A stretch of 64,000 nt of DNA from JBHYGK01 sp051859045 (lineage in GTDB: Bacteria; Pseudomonadota; Gammaproteobacteria; Xanthomonadales; Xanthomonadaceae), in the NCBI GenBank assembly GCA_051859045.1, contig JBHYGK010000008.1:1-64000 (forward strand), in the 5' to 3' direction. The notes under the pieces are model-generated. The model did no database searches. It was given only the letters and a program-made list of their open reading frames with translations, and was not told the origin of the DNA. Below, in pieces: positions 25,401 to 32,763 of the stretch; the stretch's first letter is position 1, and every line of letters starts with the position of its first letter. The translations under genes were made by a program, and so were the position numbers.

Positions 25401-26229
25401 CGACTACGTCTTCGCGGGCGACCTGCAGGGCAACCTGTGGAAGTTCGACTTCACCTCGGCCAACCCGGTCGACTGGAAGGTGGCGATGAGCGGCCAGCCG
25501 CTGTTCACCGCGGTCGACGGCGGCGGCAACCGCCAGCCGATCACCGGTGGCGTCGCGGTCGCCCGCCTGCAGGTCAACGCCCCGCTGTTCGTCACCTTCG
25601 GCACCGGCCGCCTGATGGAAGTGTCCGACATGACCAGCACCGACACCCAGTCGGTGTACGCGATCATCGATACCGGCACCCCGGTGACCGATCGCGCCGA
25701 CCTGACCGCGCGCAGCATCCTCGACTACGAGACCGTCGACGGCCGCGCGCTGCGGGCCTTCCAGTCGTACTCGGCGCTGCCGGCCGGTGCCCGCGGCTGG
25801 GTGCTCGACCTCGGCGTGCCGGATGCCGGCGAGCGCGTGGTCAGCGGCACCCGCATCAACGGTCGCGCGCTGTTCTTCTCCAGCGTCATCCCGCAGGCCG
25901 GCGACGACTGCGAGTCCAGCGGCCGCGGCTACCTCAACGCGATCGACGCCTTCACCGGCACCAGCCCGACGGGCAGCGGCACCGGTGGCTCCTCGTCCTT
26001 CTTCGACCTGGACGGCGACGGCAGCGGCGACAACGACGCCGTGGGCAGCGGCCTGATCGGCTCGATCGACCTCGGCGTCGGCATGCCGACCGAGTCCAGC
26101 CAGATCGACAACCTGGTCATCGTCTGCGGCTCGGGCGGCGTCTGCGCCGACACCGGCCTGGCCCCGCCGCCCGCCGGCGTCGGTGGTCCGCGCCGCCTGT
26201 CGTGGCGCGAACTCTTCAACGAGGAATGA
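22441..26229 (+). CDS. pilY1: Type IV pilus tip adhesin/assembly protein PilY1
   Basis: 1262-residue secreted protein with a signal peptide ending QAQA (about residue 32). The N-terminal von Willebrand A-like domain has a MIDAS-type DxSxS (D58, S60, S62 in VLDDSGSMS); its middle region is large and Asn/Thr-rich. The C-terminal PilY1 beta-propeller (from about residue 790, LLGDIVNSSPFYL) holds a Ca2+ loop DLNGDSKVD at about 980. A second Ca-type loop, DLDGDGSGDND, lies at about 1189. In Pseudomonas, PilY1 governs pilus extension and retraction, surface sensing and adhesion. It sits between pilX and the pilE-like gene. Confidence 0.93.
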   Translation: MNATRSPLASSRALLATALLTATAGLPLQAQAADYDVPDFPLQTGAGNVPPNIMYVLDDSGSMSFEYMQNSDLADVCRRQVNGNCFGAAAGNYVTLNAPAGNTLTYIPATDYLPWVDENGDALTGGRTFNAAFGDFHLASGTTIDLANPASCANFSRNGSNRAVCGGAQTFLVPKDPTNTTLAYLRETTNYWRYQIRSIDGVSRIVRSELVNGGGLGTVPAGATFTINNDRGTLNATTSIDYRIELRDGWVSARTFWNGGNPNQGDVRLRVYAPTRDPWQADGTLICDSNTANGLAESCDLTGQGSGQFLFRLTAGNQQVRNVRLEVTSGGNGCRTAAAGTFAWGNCTYANPSGRSVAQELANYATWFSYHRTRMKVAKGGSTRAFAALGDGVRVGFRSINANTTQYDIPVGNANNGTFAGTSRSTWFTRLLQARGGGGTPLQNALQNAGNYYSDTSATGPYGPESGARQLACRQNFTILTTDGFWNGGYDNPVGHQDSVQGPSIPNPRDGTNVVRYTPADPFRDGPAVANNYENALSDIAMYYWKNDLRTDLDNLVPTTSANPAFWQHMVTFGVSIGLKGTLDQQSVADVIRDGRPRRNGVAVPWPNPMNAEDAERIDDLLHAAVNGRGEFIAATDAARFAEQLAGLLGQIQSRLAAGSNVAVNSTSFQSDTRAYQALYQTGQWTGDLVARDVTSSGGIATTEAWRTSSAIESTYADADAANDYHNRTILTWSGTSGTTFPTSSQLATFERTDIVSPVSAADNAAWIRGNRANERSNGGTLRNRTGLLGDIVNSSPFYLRDNESIFIGANDGMLHAINALTGAVRYSYVPAGINFADPNRPRMADLSNPGYTHGFFVDGPVAVSNERVQPGTNYLVGTLGRGGRGAYALNVTGTDALVASDILWDHTATVDDDMGYVYGLPVIVKANNGSPIALVPNGVNSVNGSAVLYAYDLATGVELARIDTGEAGANGLSSPRAVDLNGDSKVDYVFAGDLQGNLWKFDFTSANPVDWKVAMSGQPLFTAVDGGGNRQPITGGVAVARLQVNAPLFVTFGTGRLMEVSDMTSTDTQSVYAIIDTGTPVTDRADLTARSILDYETVDGRALRAFQSYSALPAGARGWVLDLGVPDAGERVVSGTRINGRALFFSSVIPQAGDDCESSGRGYLNAIDAFTGTSPTGSGTGGSSSFFDLDGDGSGDNDAVGSGLIGSIDLGVGMPTESSQIDNLVIVCGSGGVCADTGLAPPPAGVGGPRRLSWRELFNEE

Positions 26230-26231
26230 GC

Positions 26232-26651
26232 ATGAGCCCGAACATCCCGTCCCGTCGCGCCCGCGGTTTCAGCCTGATCGAGCTGATGATCACCGTGCTG
26301 GTCATCGCGGTGCTCGCCGCGATCGCGCTGCCCCTCTACCAGCAGCAGGTGGTCAAGACCCGCCGCGCGGCCGCGTCCGCCTGCCTGCTGGAGATGGGGC
26401 AGTTCATGGAGCGCTACTACACGACCAACCTGACCTACGTCGGCGCGGCGCTCCCGGACACCACCTGCCGCAACGACCTGGCGCCGTTCTACACGATCGC
26501 CCTGGACGGCGCGGCCACCGCGGCCGCGTACGGCGTCACGGCCACCGCCATCAACACCCAGGCCAGCCGGGACACCACCTGCGGCAACCTCGGCCTGAAC
26601 CAGGCCGGGACCCGCACGGTCAGCTCGGGCTCCGTGTCGGAGTGCTGGTGA
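26232..26651 (+). CDS. pilE: Type IV pilin PilE-like minor pilin
   Basis: 139-residue pilin with cleavage site RG^FSLIELMITVLVIAVLAAIA and the segment YQQQVVKTRRAAASACLLEMGQFMERYYTTN, typical of the PilE minor pilins that end this operon. The C-terminal Cys (SECW, with TTC earlier) could close the D-region loop. It begins 2 bp after pilY1; two hairpins then end the operon. Confidence 0.9.
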   Translation: MSPNIPSRRARGFSLIELMITVLVIAVLAAIALPLYQQQVVKTRRAAASACLLEMGQFMERYYTTNLTYVGAALPDTTCRNDLAPFYTIALDGAATAAAYGVTATAINTQASRDTTCGNLGLNQAGTRTVSSGSVSECW

Positions 26652-26657
26652 ACCACG

Positions 26658-26688
26658 GCGACCGCCCGGCCTGAGGCCGGGCGGTCGC
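26658..26688 (+). terminator. Strong hairpin after pilE
   Basis: Perfect 14-bp inverted repeat (GCGACCGCCCGGCC / GGCCGGGCGGTCGC) with a 3-nt TGA loop, 6 bp after the pilE stop. It has no T-run and is followed 50 bp later by an intrinsic terminator. Confidence 0.6.
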
Positions 26689-26735
26689 GATCACAGGGGT
26701 GGCGCCGCGTCCGTCCGGGCGCCGTCCACGCAAAG

Positions 26736-26765
26736 AAAAAGGCTCGCATCGCTGCGAGCCTTTTT
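26736..26765. terminator. Bidirectional intrinsic terminator (pilE and tRNA-Asn)
   Basis: Stem GGCTCGCA / TGCGAGCC with TCGC loop, flanked by five A on the left and five T on the right, so it reads as an intrinsic terminator on either strand. It serves the pilus operon from the left and tRNA-Asn from the right. Confidence 0.9.
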
Positions 26766-26776
26766 GCATTCGATCC

Positions 26777-26853
26777 TGGCGCCCGAAGTTGGACTCGAAC
26801 CAACGACCCCCTGATTAACAGTCAAGTGCTCTAACCGGCTGAGCTATTCGGGC
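26777..26853 (-). tRNA. tRNA-Asn (GUU)
   Basis: 77 nt including an encoded CCA. The acceptor stem GCCCGAA / TTCGGGC, D-arm, anticodon stem CTTGA / TCAGG with loop CTGTTAA (anticodon GTT) and T-arm GTTGG TTCGAGT CCAAC all pair. It lies 34 bp from the end of the minus-strand pseudopilin gene and runs into the shared terminator. Confidence 0.97.
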
Positions 26854-26887
26854 GGGGACGCGCATTTTAGTCGCTCACGCGCTGCGG

Positions 26888-27460
26888 TCAAGGGGGCGCG
26901 GCGCGCGGCGGCGTCGGGCACGGCGCCGCGGGCGTCTCGGCGGGGCGCGTGCGGGCGCGCCCGGACAGGCTCACGGTGACCGTCGCGAGGTGCCGCGGCA
27001 CCCCGGCGTCGGTGCACAGGCGAAGCGAGACGTTGCTGCCGCCCGCCATCCCGTCGGGCTGGTAGCGCACGCGGTGGCGCCCGGTGGTGCTCCACAGGCG
27101 GAGCCCGGCGGGCAGCGCGGGCGCGTGCTGCAGGACGTGGGCCTGGTCCGGCGGCTGGGGCAGGCGGCGCGGATCGACGTAGACGATCCAGCCGTCGCGC
27201 CAGTCGAGGTCGTCGCGGCAGCGCAGGCCGTCGCGGCTCGGGCAGGCCGTGACCGGGCGGCCGCGGGTGACCGCGGCGATGCGCGCCGCCGCGAGCGAGG
27301 ACGTGAGTGCATGCAGCGCGGCCTGCTGGCGGAGGCGCTCGCGCAGCCCGCCGAGGGCCGGCAGGGCCAGCGCGAGCGTGATCGACACCACCAGCAGGGT
27401 GGCGCACAGCTCGACCAGGCTGAGGCCGCGAGGAGGGGAGGAGGGCATGGCGGGGGCCAT
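26888..27460 (-). CDS. GspH/FimT-family pseudopilin, isolated
   Basis: 190-residue prepilin-like protein (ATG 27460; alternative 27448). It has the leader site RG^LSLVELCATLLVVSITLAL and the FimT/GspH phrase LAAARIAAVTRGRPVTACPS followed by the paired Cys CRDDLDWRDGW. The C-terminal tail is Pro/Ala/Arg-rich. It is a distant homologue of the fimT gene 7 kb away, but stands outside the minor pilin operon, between tRNA-Asn and divergent uvrB. It may substitute as a DNA-binding or alternative minor pilin; no direct evidence of role. Confidence 0.8.
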   Translation of the reverse strand: MAPAMPSSPPRGLSLVELCATLLVVSITLALALPALGGLRERLRQQAALHALTSSLAAARIAAVTRGRPVTACPSRDGLRCRDDLDWRDGWIVYVDPRRLPQPPDQAHVLQHAPALPAGLRLWSTTGRHRVRYQPDGMAGGSNVSLRLCTDAGVPRHLATVTVSLSGRARTRPAETPAAPCPTPPRAAPP

Positions 27461-27562
27461 CGACGTGGGTGGCCCACTCTCCACGTCGGGGGCGCGCGCC
27501 GGCGTCGGCGCAGGTCGCGGTCGCGCGTCGGCGGCCTGCACGGCTGCGTGTCGGCGGCTCGC

Positions 27563-27568
27563 TATACT
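27563..27568 (+). promoter_or_regulatory. Candidate -10 element of uvrB
   Basis: TATACT, 30 bp before the uvrB ATG, is one of the best -10 matches in the window; I see no matching -35 and no LexA-type palindrome beside it. Confidence 0.45.
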
Positions 27569-27598
27569 CCACGGTCCCCCCGCCGCGAGGACGCCCCC

Positions 27599-29641
27599 AT
27601 GTCCGACCGCTTCGTCCTGCAGGCCCCCTACGACCCGGCCGGCGAGCAGCCCGCCGCGATCGCCAAGCTCGTCGAGGGCTTCGAGTCGGGCATCGCGCAC
27701 CAGACCCTGCTGGGCGTCACCGGCTCCGGCAAGACCTACACCATCGCCAACGTCGTGCAGGCGGTGCAGAAGCCGACCCTCGTGCTCGCCCCGAACAAGA
27801 CCCTCGCCGCCCAGCTCTACGGCGAGTTCAAGTCGTTCTTCCCCGACAACGCGGTCGAGTACTTCGTCAGCTACTACGACTACTACCAGCCCGAGGCCTA
27901 CGTGCCGTCCACGGACACCTTCATCGAGAAGGATTCCAACGTGAACGAGCACATCGAGCAGATGCGCCTCTCGGCCACCAAGGCCCTGCTGGAGCGCCGC
28001 GACTGCCTGATCGTGGCCACGGTGTCGGCGATCTACGGCCTGGGCGACCCCAACGAGTACTTCCGGATGGTGCTGCACATGGTGCGCGGCGAGCGCATCG
28101 ACCAGCGCGAGCTGATCCGCCGCCTCACCGAGATGCAGTACGCGCGCAACGAGTTCGAGGTCCGCCGCGGCACCTACCGCGTCCGCGGCGAGGTGATCGA
28201 CGTGCATCCCGCCGAGTCGGAGATGGAGGCGCTCAGGATCGAGCTGTTCGACGGCGAGATCGAGCGCCTGAGCCTGTTCGACCCGCTGACCGGCCAGGTC
28301 ATCCGCCAGCTCCCGCGCTACACGATCTACCCGAAGTCGCACTACGTCACCACGCGCCGCACCGTGCTGGAGGCCGTCGAGGCGATCAAGGACGAGCTGC
28401 GCGTGCGCCTCGAGCAGCTCTACGCCGCCAACAAGCTCGTCGAGGCCCAGCGCCTGCAGCAGCGCTGCCAGTTCGACATCGAGATGATGGCCGAGGTGGG
28501 CTTCTGCAACGGCATCGAGAACTACAGCCGCCACCTCACCGGCCGCATGCCCGACGAGCCGCCGCCCTGCCTGTTCGACTACCTGCCGCCGGACGCGCTG
28601 CTGGTGGTCGACGAGTCGCACGTCACCGTGCCGCAGATCGGCGGCATGTTCCGCGGCGACCGCGCCCGCAAGGAGACGCTGGTGGACTTCGGCTTCCGCC
28701 TGCCCTCGGCGCTCGACAACCGCCCGCTGAAGTTCGAGGAGTGGGAGCGCCGCTCGCCGCGCACGATCTTCGTCTCGGCCACGCCCTCGAAGTACGAGCT
28801 CGAGAAGACCGAGGGCCAGGTCGTCGAGCTGCTGGTGCGCCCGACCGGCCTGGTCGACCCCGAGGTCGAGATCCGCCCCGTGGCCACCCAGGTCGACGAC
28901 GTGCTGGGCGAGATCCGTGAGCGGGTCGCGATGGGCGACCGCGTGCTGATCACCACGCTCACCAAGCGCATGGCCGAGAACCTCACCGAGTACCTCGGCG
29001 AGCACGGCTGCAAGGTGCGCTACCTGCACTCCGACATCGACACCGTGGAGCGCGTGGAGATCATCCGCGACCTGCGCCTGGGCGTGTTCGACGTGCTGGT
29101 GGGCATCAACCTGCTGCGCGAGGGCCTGGACATGCCCGAGGTGTCGCTGGTGGCGATCCTCGACGCCGACAAGGAGGGCTTCCTGCGCTCGGAGGGCTCG
29201 CTGGTGCAGACCATCGGCCGCGCCGCGCGCAACCTGCGCGGCAAGGCCATCCTCTACGCCGACCGCATCACCCGCTCGATGGACGCCGCGATCTCCGAGA
29301 CCACCCGCCGCCGCGAGCGCCAGGTCGCCTACAACCTCGAGCACGGCATCACCCCGACCTCGATCCGCCGCGCGGTGCTCGACGTGATGGAGGGCGCGCG
29401 CGCCGAGCCGGAGGACGAGAAGGCCGGCCGCGGCGGCAAGGGCGGCGGCCGGGGCGGGGCGCGCAAGGTGGCCGAGCCCGGCGCGGCCGACTACGCCACG
29501 CTGGACCCGGGCAAGGCCTCGGCCCTGCTCAAGCAGCTCGAGGCCAGGATGTTCAAGCACGCCCAGGACCTGGAGTTCGAGCAGGCCGCGGCGGTGCGCG
29601 ACGAGATCCGCAAGCTCAAGGACGCGGCGCTGCTGCGCTGA
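27599..29641 (+). CDS. uvrB: Excinuclease ABC subunit B
   Basis: DNA damage verification helicase of nucleotide excision repair, loaded by UvrA and partner of UvrC. 680 residues. Walker A GVTGSGKT (39-46), the beta-hairpin SYYDYYQPEAYVP that inserts into DNA, the DESHV helicase II motif, VSATPSKYE, the RecA-2 motifs GINLLREGLDMPEV and QTIGRAARN, and the C-terminal UVR coiled-coil (LLKQLEARMFKHAQDLEFEQ) for UvrC contact are all present. A Gly/Arg-rich linker (RGGKGGGRGGARK) precedes that motif. It starts in the spacer divergent from the pseudopilin gene. Confidence 0.98.
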   Translation: MSDRFVLQAPYDPAGEQPAAIAKLVEGFESGIAHQTLLGVTGSGKTYTIANVVQAVQKPTLVLAPNKTLAAQLYGEFKSFFPDNAVEYFVSYYDYYQPEAYVPSTDTFIEKDSNVNEHIEQMRLSATKALLERRDCLIVATVSAIYGLGDPNEYFRMVLHMVRGERIDQRELIRRLTEMQYARNEFEVRRGTYRVRGEVIDVHPAESEMEALRIELFDGEIERLSLFDPLTGQVIRQLPRYTIYPKSHYVTTRRTVLEAVEAIKDELRVRLEQLYAANKLVEAQRLQQRCQFDIEMMAEVGFCNGIENYSRHLTGRMPDEPPPCLFDYLPPDALLVVDESHVTVPQIGGMFRGDRARKETLVDFGFRLPSALDNRPLKFEEWERRSPRTIFVSATPSKYELEKTEGQVVELLVRPTGLVDPEVEIRPVATQVDDVLGEIRERVAMGDRVLITTLTKRMAENLTEYLGEHGCKVRYLHSDIDTVERVEIIRDLRLGVFDVLVGINLLREGLDMPEVSLVAILDADKEGFLRSEGSLVQTIGRAARNLRGKAILYADRITRSMDAAISETTRRRERQVAYNLEHGITPTSIRRAVLDVMEGARAEPEDEKAGRGGKGGGRGGARKVAEPGAADYATLDPGKASALLKQLEARMFKHAQDLEFEQAAAVRDEIRKLKDAALLR

Positions 29642-29721
29642 GCGAGGCCGCGCGGGCCGGCCGCCGCCGCCTCGACGCCATGGCCCCCGGCGGCGCCCGC
29701 CTCGCCGCGCGTCGCCGGGCC

Positions 29722-29750
29722 TTGTGCCCGGCCGCCGACATCGCTATAGT
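29722..29750 (+). promoter_or_regulatory. Promoter of tRNA-Val
   Basis: TTGTGC and TATAGT are separated by 17 bp and end 13 bp before the mature tRNA 5' end. Good sigma70-type match. Confidence 0.65.
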
Positions 29751-29763
29751 TCGCGGCCTTCGT

Positions 29764-29838
29764 GGGCGGTTAGCTCAGCGGTAGAGCACTACCTTGACAT
29801 GGTAGGGGTCACAGGTTCGAACCCTGTACCGCCCACCA
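29764..29838 (+). tRNA. tRNA-Val (GAC)
   Basis: 75 nt including an encoded CCA. Acceptor GGGCGGT / ACCGCCC, D-arm, anticodon stem CTACC / GGTAG with loop TTGACAT (anticodon GAC) and T-arm ACAGG TTCGAAC CCTGT pair perfectly. It lies between uvrB and the thrS leader. Confidence 0.97.
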
Positions 29839-30151
29839 CGAATACGCAGGCGCCCGGGCTCTCGAGTCCGGGCGTCGTCGTTTCCGGGGGTGGGTGGCGC
29901 GGCCCCGCGTCCCGGCCAGGCCCGCGTTGACAGCCCCGCGGCCCGCGCCGTACCTTGCCCGCAGCGCGCGGCGGCCATCGCGCCGCGCCCCGACCGAGGA
30001 AGGTGGCCCCAGCGGCCGAGCGTGCGACATGAGCACTAGCCCCCGCCCCCGTTGACGACACCCGCGGCCGCTCCGCACGCATGACGCATGCACGAAGAAG
30101 GGCGCCGCGGCGCCCTTTTCGCGTTCCACCCCCGCATCCCAGGCCCCCGCC
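29839..30151 (+). promoter_or_regulatory. thrS leader region with promoter and hairpin
   Basis: 313 bp without an established gene. It holds a promoter (TTGACA at 29927, 18-bp spacer, TACCTT at 29951), and a hairpin at 30098-30117 (AAGGGCGCC, loop GC, GGCGCCCTT, then TTC) shortly before thrS, which may be an attenuator or a weak terminator. A nine-codon frame including stop (MSTSPRPR) begins at 30029; a 24-codon one begins at 30081. Confidence 0.5.
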
Positions 30152-30155
30152 ATGA
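30081..30155 (+). CDS. Candidate leader peptide coupled to thrS
   Basis: 24-codon frame starting MTHARRRAPRRPF and rich in Arg and Pro. It passes straight through the hairpin at 30098-30117, and its stop overlaps the thrS start in an ATGA junction. thrS itself lacks a clear Shine-Dalgarno, so coupling from this frame is possible. It has only one Thr codon, so classical Thr attenuation is not supported, and the frame could be fortuitous. Tentative. Confidence 0.25.
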   Translation: MTHARRRAPRRPFRVPPPHPRPPP

Positions 30156-32056
30156 TCCAGATCACCCTCCCCGACGGCAGCCAGCGCGGCTTCGAGCAGC
30201 CCGTCTCGATCCACGAGCTCGCGCTGTCGATCGGCCCCGGCCTCGCCAAGGCCGCGCTCGCCGGCAAGGTCGACGGCCGGCTCGTCGACACCAGCTTCCG
30301 CATCGACGCCGATGCCTCGGTCGAGATCGTCACCGAGAAGCACCCCGACGCCCTCGACGTGCTCCGCCACTCCACCGCCCACCTGCTCGCGCAGGCCGTG
30401 CAGCGCCTGCATCCCGGCGCGCAGGTCACGATCGGCCCGGTGGTCGACAACGGCTTCTACTACGACTTCGCCTACGAGCGCCCGTTCACGCCGGAAGACC
30501 TCCCGGCGATCGAGGCCGAGATGCAGAAGATCGTCAAGGAGGCCCTGCCGGTCTCGCGCAGCGTCAAGTCGCGCGACGAGGCCGTGGCCTTCTTCAAGGG
30601 CCTGGGCGAGCACTACAAGGCCGAGATCATCGAGGCCATCCCGGCCTCCGAGGACCTCTCGCTGTACTCGCAGGGCGAGTTCACCGACCTCTGCCGCGGC
30701 CCGCACGTGCCGGGCACCGACAAGCTGCGCGCCTTCAAGCTGATGAAGGTGGCCGGCGCCTACTGGCGCGGCGACCACACCAAGCAGATGCTCAGCCGCA
30801 TCTACGGCACCAGCTGGCTCAACGACAAGGACCTCAAGGCCCACCTGACCCAGATCGAGGAGGCCGAGAAGCGCGACCACCGCAAGATCGCCAAGGCGCT
30901 CGACCTCTTCCACCTGCAGGAGGAGGGCCCGGGCCTGGTGTTCTGGCACCCCAAGGGCTGGAGCATCTGGCAGGTGGTCGAGCAGTACATGCGCCGGGTC
31001 TACCGCGAGTCGGGCTACCAGGAGGTCCGCTGCCCGCAGATCCTCGACGTCTCGCTGTGGAAGAAGTCCGGCCACTGGGACAACTACCAGGACAACATGT
31101 TCTTCACCGAGTCCGAGAAGCGGACCTACGCGCTGAAGCCCATGAACTGCCCGGGCCACGTGCAGGTGTTCAACCACGGCCTGCACAGCTACCGCGACCT
31201 GCCGATCCGCTACGGCGAGTTCGGCGCCTGCCACCGCAACGAGCCCTCCGGCGCGCTGCACGGCATCCTGCGCGTGCGCGGCTTCACCCAGGACGACGGC
31301 CACATCTTCTGCACCCCGTCCCAGGTCGAGGCCGAGGTCACCGCCTTCCACCAGCAGGCGCTGAAGGTCTACCGCGACTTCGGCTTCTCCGAACCGCAGA
31401 TCAAGATCGCGCTGCGCCCGGAGTCGCGCCTCGGCGACGACGCCACCTGGGACCGCGCCGAGGACGCCCTGCGCGCCGCGCTGTCGGCCTGCGGCGTGGC
31501 CTGGGAGGAGCTGCCGGGCGAGGGTGCCTTCTACGGCCCGAAGATCGAGTACCACCTCAAGGACGCCATCGGCCGCACCTGGCAGCTGGGCACGATGCAG
31601 GTCGACTTCATGATGCCCGGCCGCCTCGGCGCCGAGTACGTCGACGAGCATTCCGCCCGCCAGCACCCGGTCATGCTGCACCGCGCGATCGTGGGCTCGA
31701 TGGAGCGCTTCATCGGCATCCTGATCGAGAACCACGCCGGCGCCTTCCCGGCCTGGCTGGCCCCGGTGCAGGCCGTCCTGCTCAACATCACCGACGCGCA
31801 GGCGGACTACATCGCGGGCCTGAAAAAAGCCCTTGCAAATCAAGGCCTCCGGGTCGAGGCTGATTTGCGGAACGAGAAGGTTGGCTATAAGATCCGCGAG
31901 CACACGCTGCAGAAGGTGCCGTACCTGCTGGTCGCGGGCGACCGCGAGAAGGAGACCGGCACCCTCGCCGTACGGTCCCGGTCGGGCGAGGACCTGGGCA
32001 CGATGACCCCCGAGGCGTTCGTCCAGCGCCTGCGCGACGAAGGCGTCCACGTTTGA
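30152..32056 (+). CDS. thrS: Threonyl-tRNA synthetase
   Basis: Class II synthetase charging tRNA-Thr, 634 residues. N-terminal TGS domain (MIQITLPDGSQRGFE...), the editing domain with HSTAHLLAQAV and its HxxxH-type zinc-like motif, the catalytic core with motif 2 (FGACHRNEPSGALHGILRVR) and the zinc-binding MNCPGH segment, and the C-terminal anticodon-binding domain ending with KIREHTLQKVPYLLVAGD. First gene of the thrS-infC-rpmI-rplT-pheST-ihfA cluster. Confidence 0.98.
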   Translation: MIQITLPDGSQRGFEQPVSIHELALSIGPGLAKAALAGKVDGRLVDTSFRIDADASVEIVTEKHPDALDVLRHSTAHLLAQAVQRLHPGAQVTIGPVVDNGFYYDFAYERPFTPEDLPAIEAEMQKIVKEALPVSRSVKSRDEAVAFFKGLGEHYKAEIIEAIPASEDLSLYSQGEFTDLCRGPHVPGTDKLRAFKLMKVAGAYWRGDHTKQMLSRIYGTSWLNDKDLKAHLTQIEEAEKRDHRKIAKALDLFHLQEEGPGLVFWHPKGWSIWQVVEQYMRRVYRESGYQEVRCPQILDVSLWKKSGHWDNYQDNMFFTESEKRTYALKPMNCPGHVQVFNHGLHSYRDLPIRYGEFGACHRNEPSGALHGILRVRGFTQDDGHIFCTPSQVEAEVTAFHQQALKVYRDFGFSEPQIKIALRPESRLGDDATWDRAEDALRAALSACGVAWEELPGEGAFYGPKIEYHLKDAIGRTWQLGTMQVDFMMPGRLGAEYVDEHSARQHPVMLHRAIVGSMERFIGILIENHAGAFPAWLAPVQAVLLNITDAQADYIAGLKKALANQGLRVEADLRNEKVGYKIREHTLQKVPYLLVAGDREKETGTLAVRSRSGEDLGTMTPEAFVQRLRDEGVHV

Positions 32057-32106
32057 CCGGCCCGGGCCGTCGAGGCCCGGATCACCACCCCCAAGAGGAC
32101 TGACGA

Positions 32107-32628
32107 ATCAGTACCGAAAAGCTCAATCGAAAGAATGGCGAGATCCGCGTCCCGCGCGTGCGCGTGCTGGGTGCGGACGGCGAGATGCTCGGCGTGCTGT
32201 CGCGCGACGAGGCGCTGCGCGCCGCCGAGGACGCGGGCATGGACCTCGTCGAGATCCAGCCCAACGCCGATCCGCCGGTCTGCCGGATCATGGACTACGG
32301 CAAGTTCCGCTTCGAGAACCAGAAGAAGGCGGCCGCGGCCAAGAAGAAGCAGAAGCAGGTCGAGATCAAGGAGCTCAAGTTCCGTCCGACCACGGACGAG
32401 GGCGACTACCAGGTCAAGATGCGCAACATCCGGCGCTTCCTGGAAGAGGGCGACAAGGTCAAGATCAACATCCGCTTCAAGGGCCGCGAGATGGCCCACC
32501 AGGAGCTCGGCCTCGCGATGGCGAAGCGCATCGAGACCGACCTGGTCGACGAGGTGGTCATCGAGCAGCGCCCCCGCCTCGAGGGCCGCCAGATGATCAT
32601 GATGATGTCGCCGAAGAAGAAGATCTGA
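32107..32628 (+). CDS. infC: Translation initiation factor IF-3 (AUC start codon)
   Basis: IF-3 binds the 30S subunit, blocks 50S joining and proofreads the start codon. I place the start at ATC 32107, preceded by AGAGGA with normal spacing: the protein then begins (M)STEKLNRKNGEIRVPRVRVL, the expected IF-3 N-terminus, 173 residues. The next in-frame GTG (32158) would remove this conserved segment. Rare start codons such as AUU/AUC in infC are known to mediate autoregulation. N-domain, Lys-rich linker helix (AAAAKKKQKQ) and C-domain (KFRPTTDEGDYQVKMRNI) are complete. Confidence 0.95.
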   Translation: MSTEKLNRKNGEIRVPRVRVLGADGEMLGVLSRDEALRAAEDAGMDLVEIQPNADPPVCRIMDYGKFRFENQKKAAAAKKKQKQVEIKELKFRPTTDEGDYQVKMRNIRRFLEEGDKVKINIRFKGREMAHQELGLAMAKRIETDLVDEVVIEQRPRLEGRQMIMMMSPKKKI

Positions 32629-32671
32629 GGCCCCGGCCGCCGCCCCGCGCGACGGCCCCCGCCGCAGGCCA

Positions 32672-32697
32672 GGAAGGCGCCCCCCGGGGCGCCTTCC
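32672..32697 (+). terminator. Hairpin between infC and rpmI
   Basis: Perfect 12-bp stem (GGAAGGCGCCCC / GGGGCGCCTTCC) with a two-base loop as drawn, 43 bp after infC; no T-run follows. It may reduce read-through before the independent rpmI promoter. Confidence 0.5.
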
Positions 32698-32763
32698 GCG
32701 CGTCCGGCATCCGGGGCCGTGCGCCGGTCGCCGCGGGCCGGGGGCCTTGATTCCATGGGGTAT

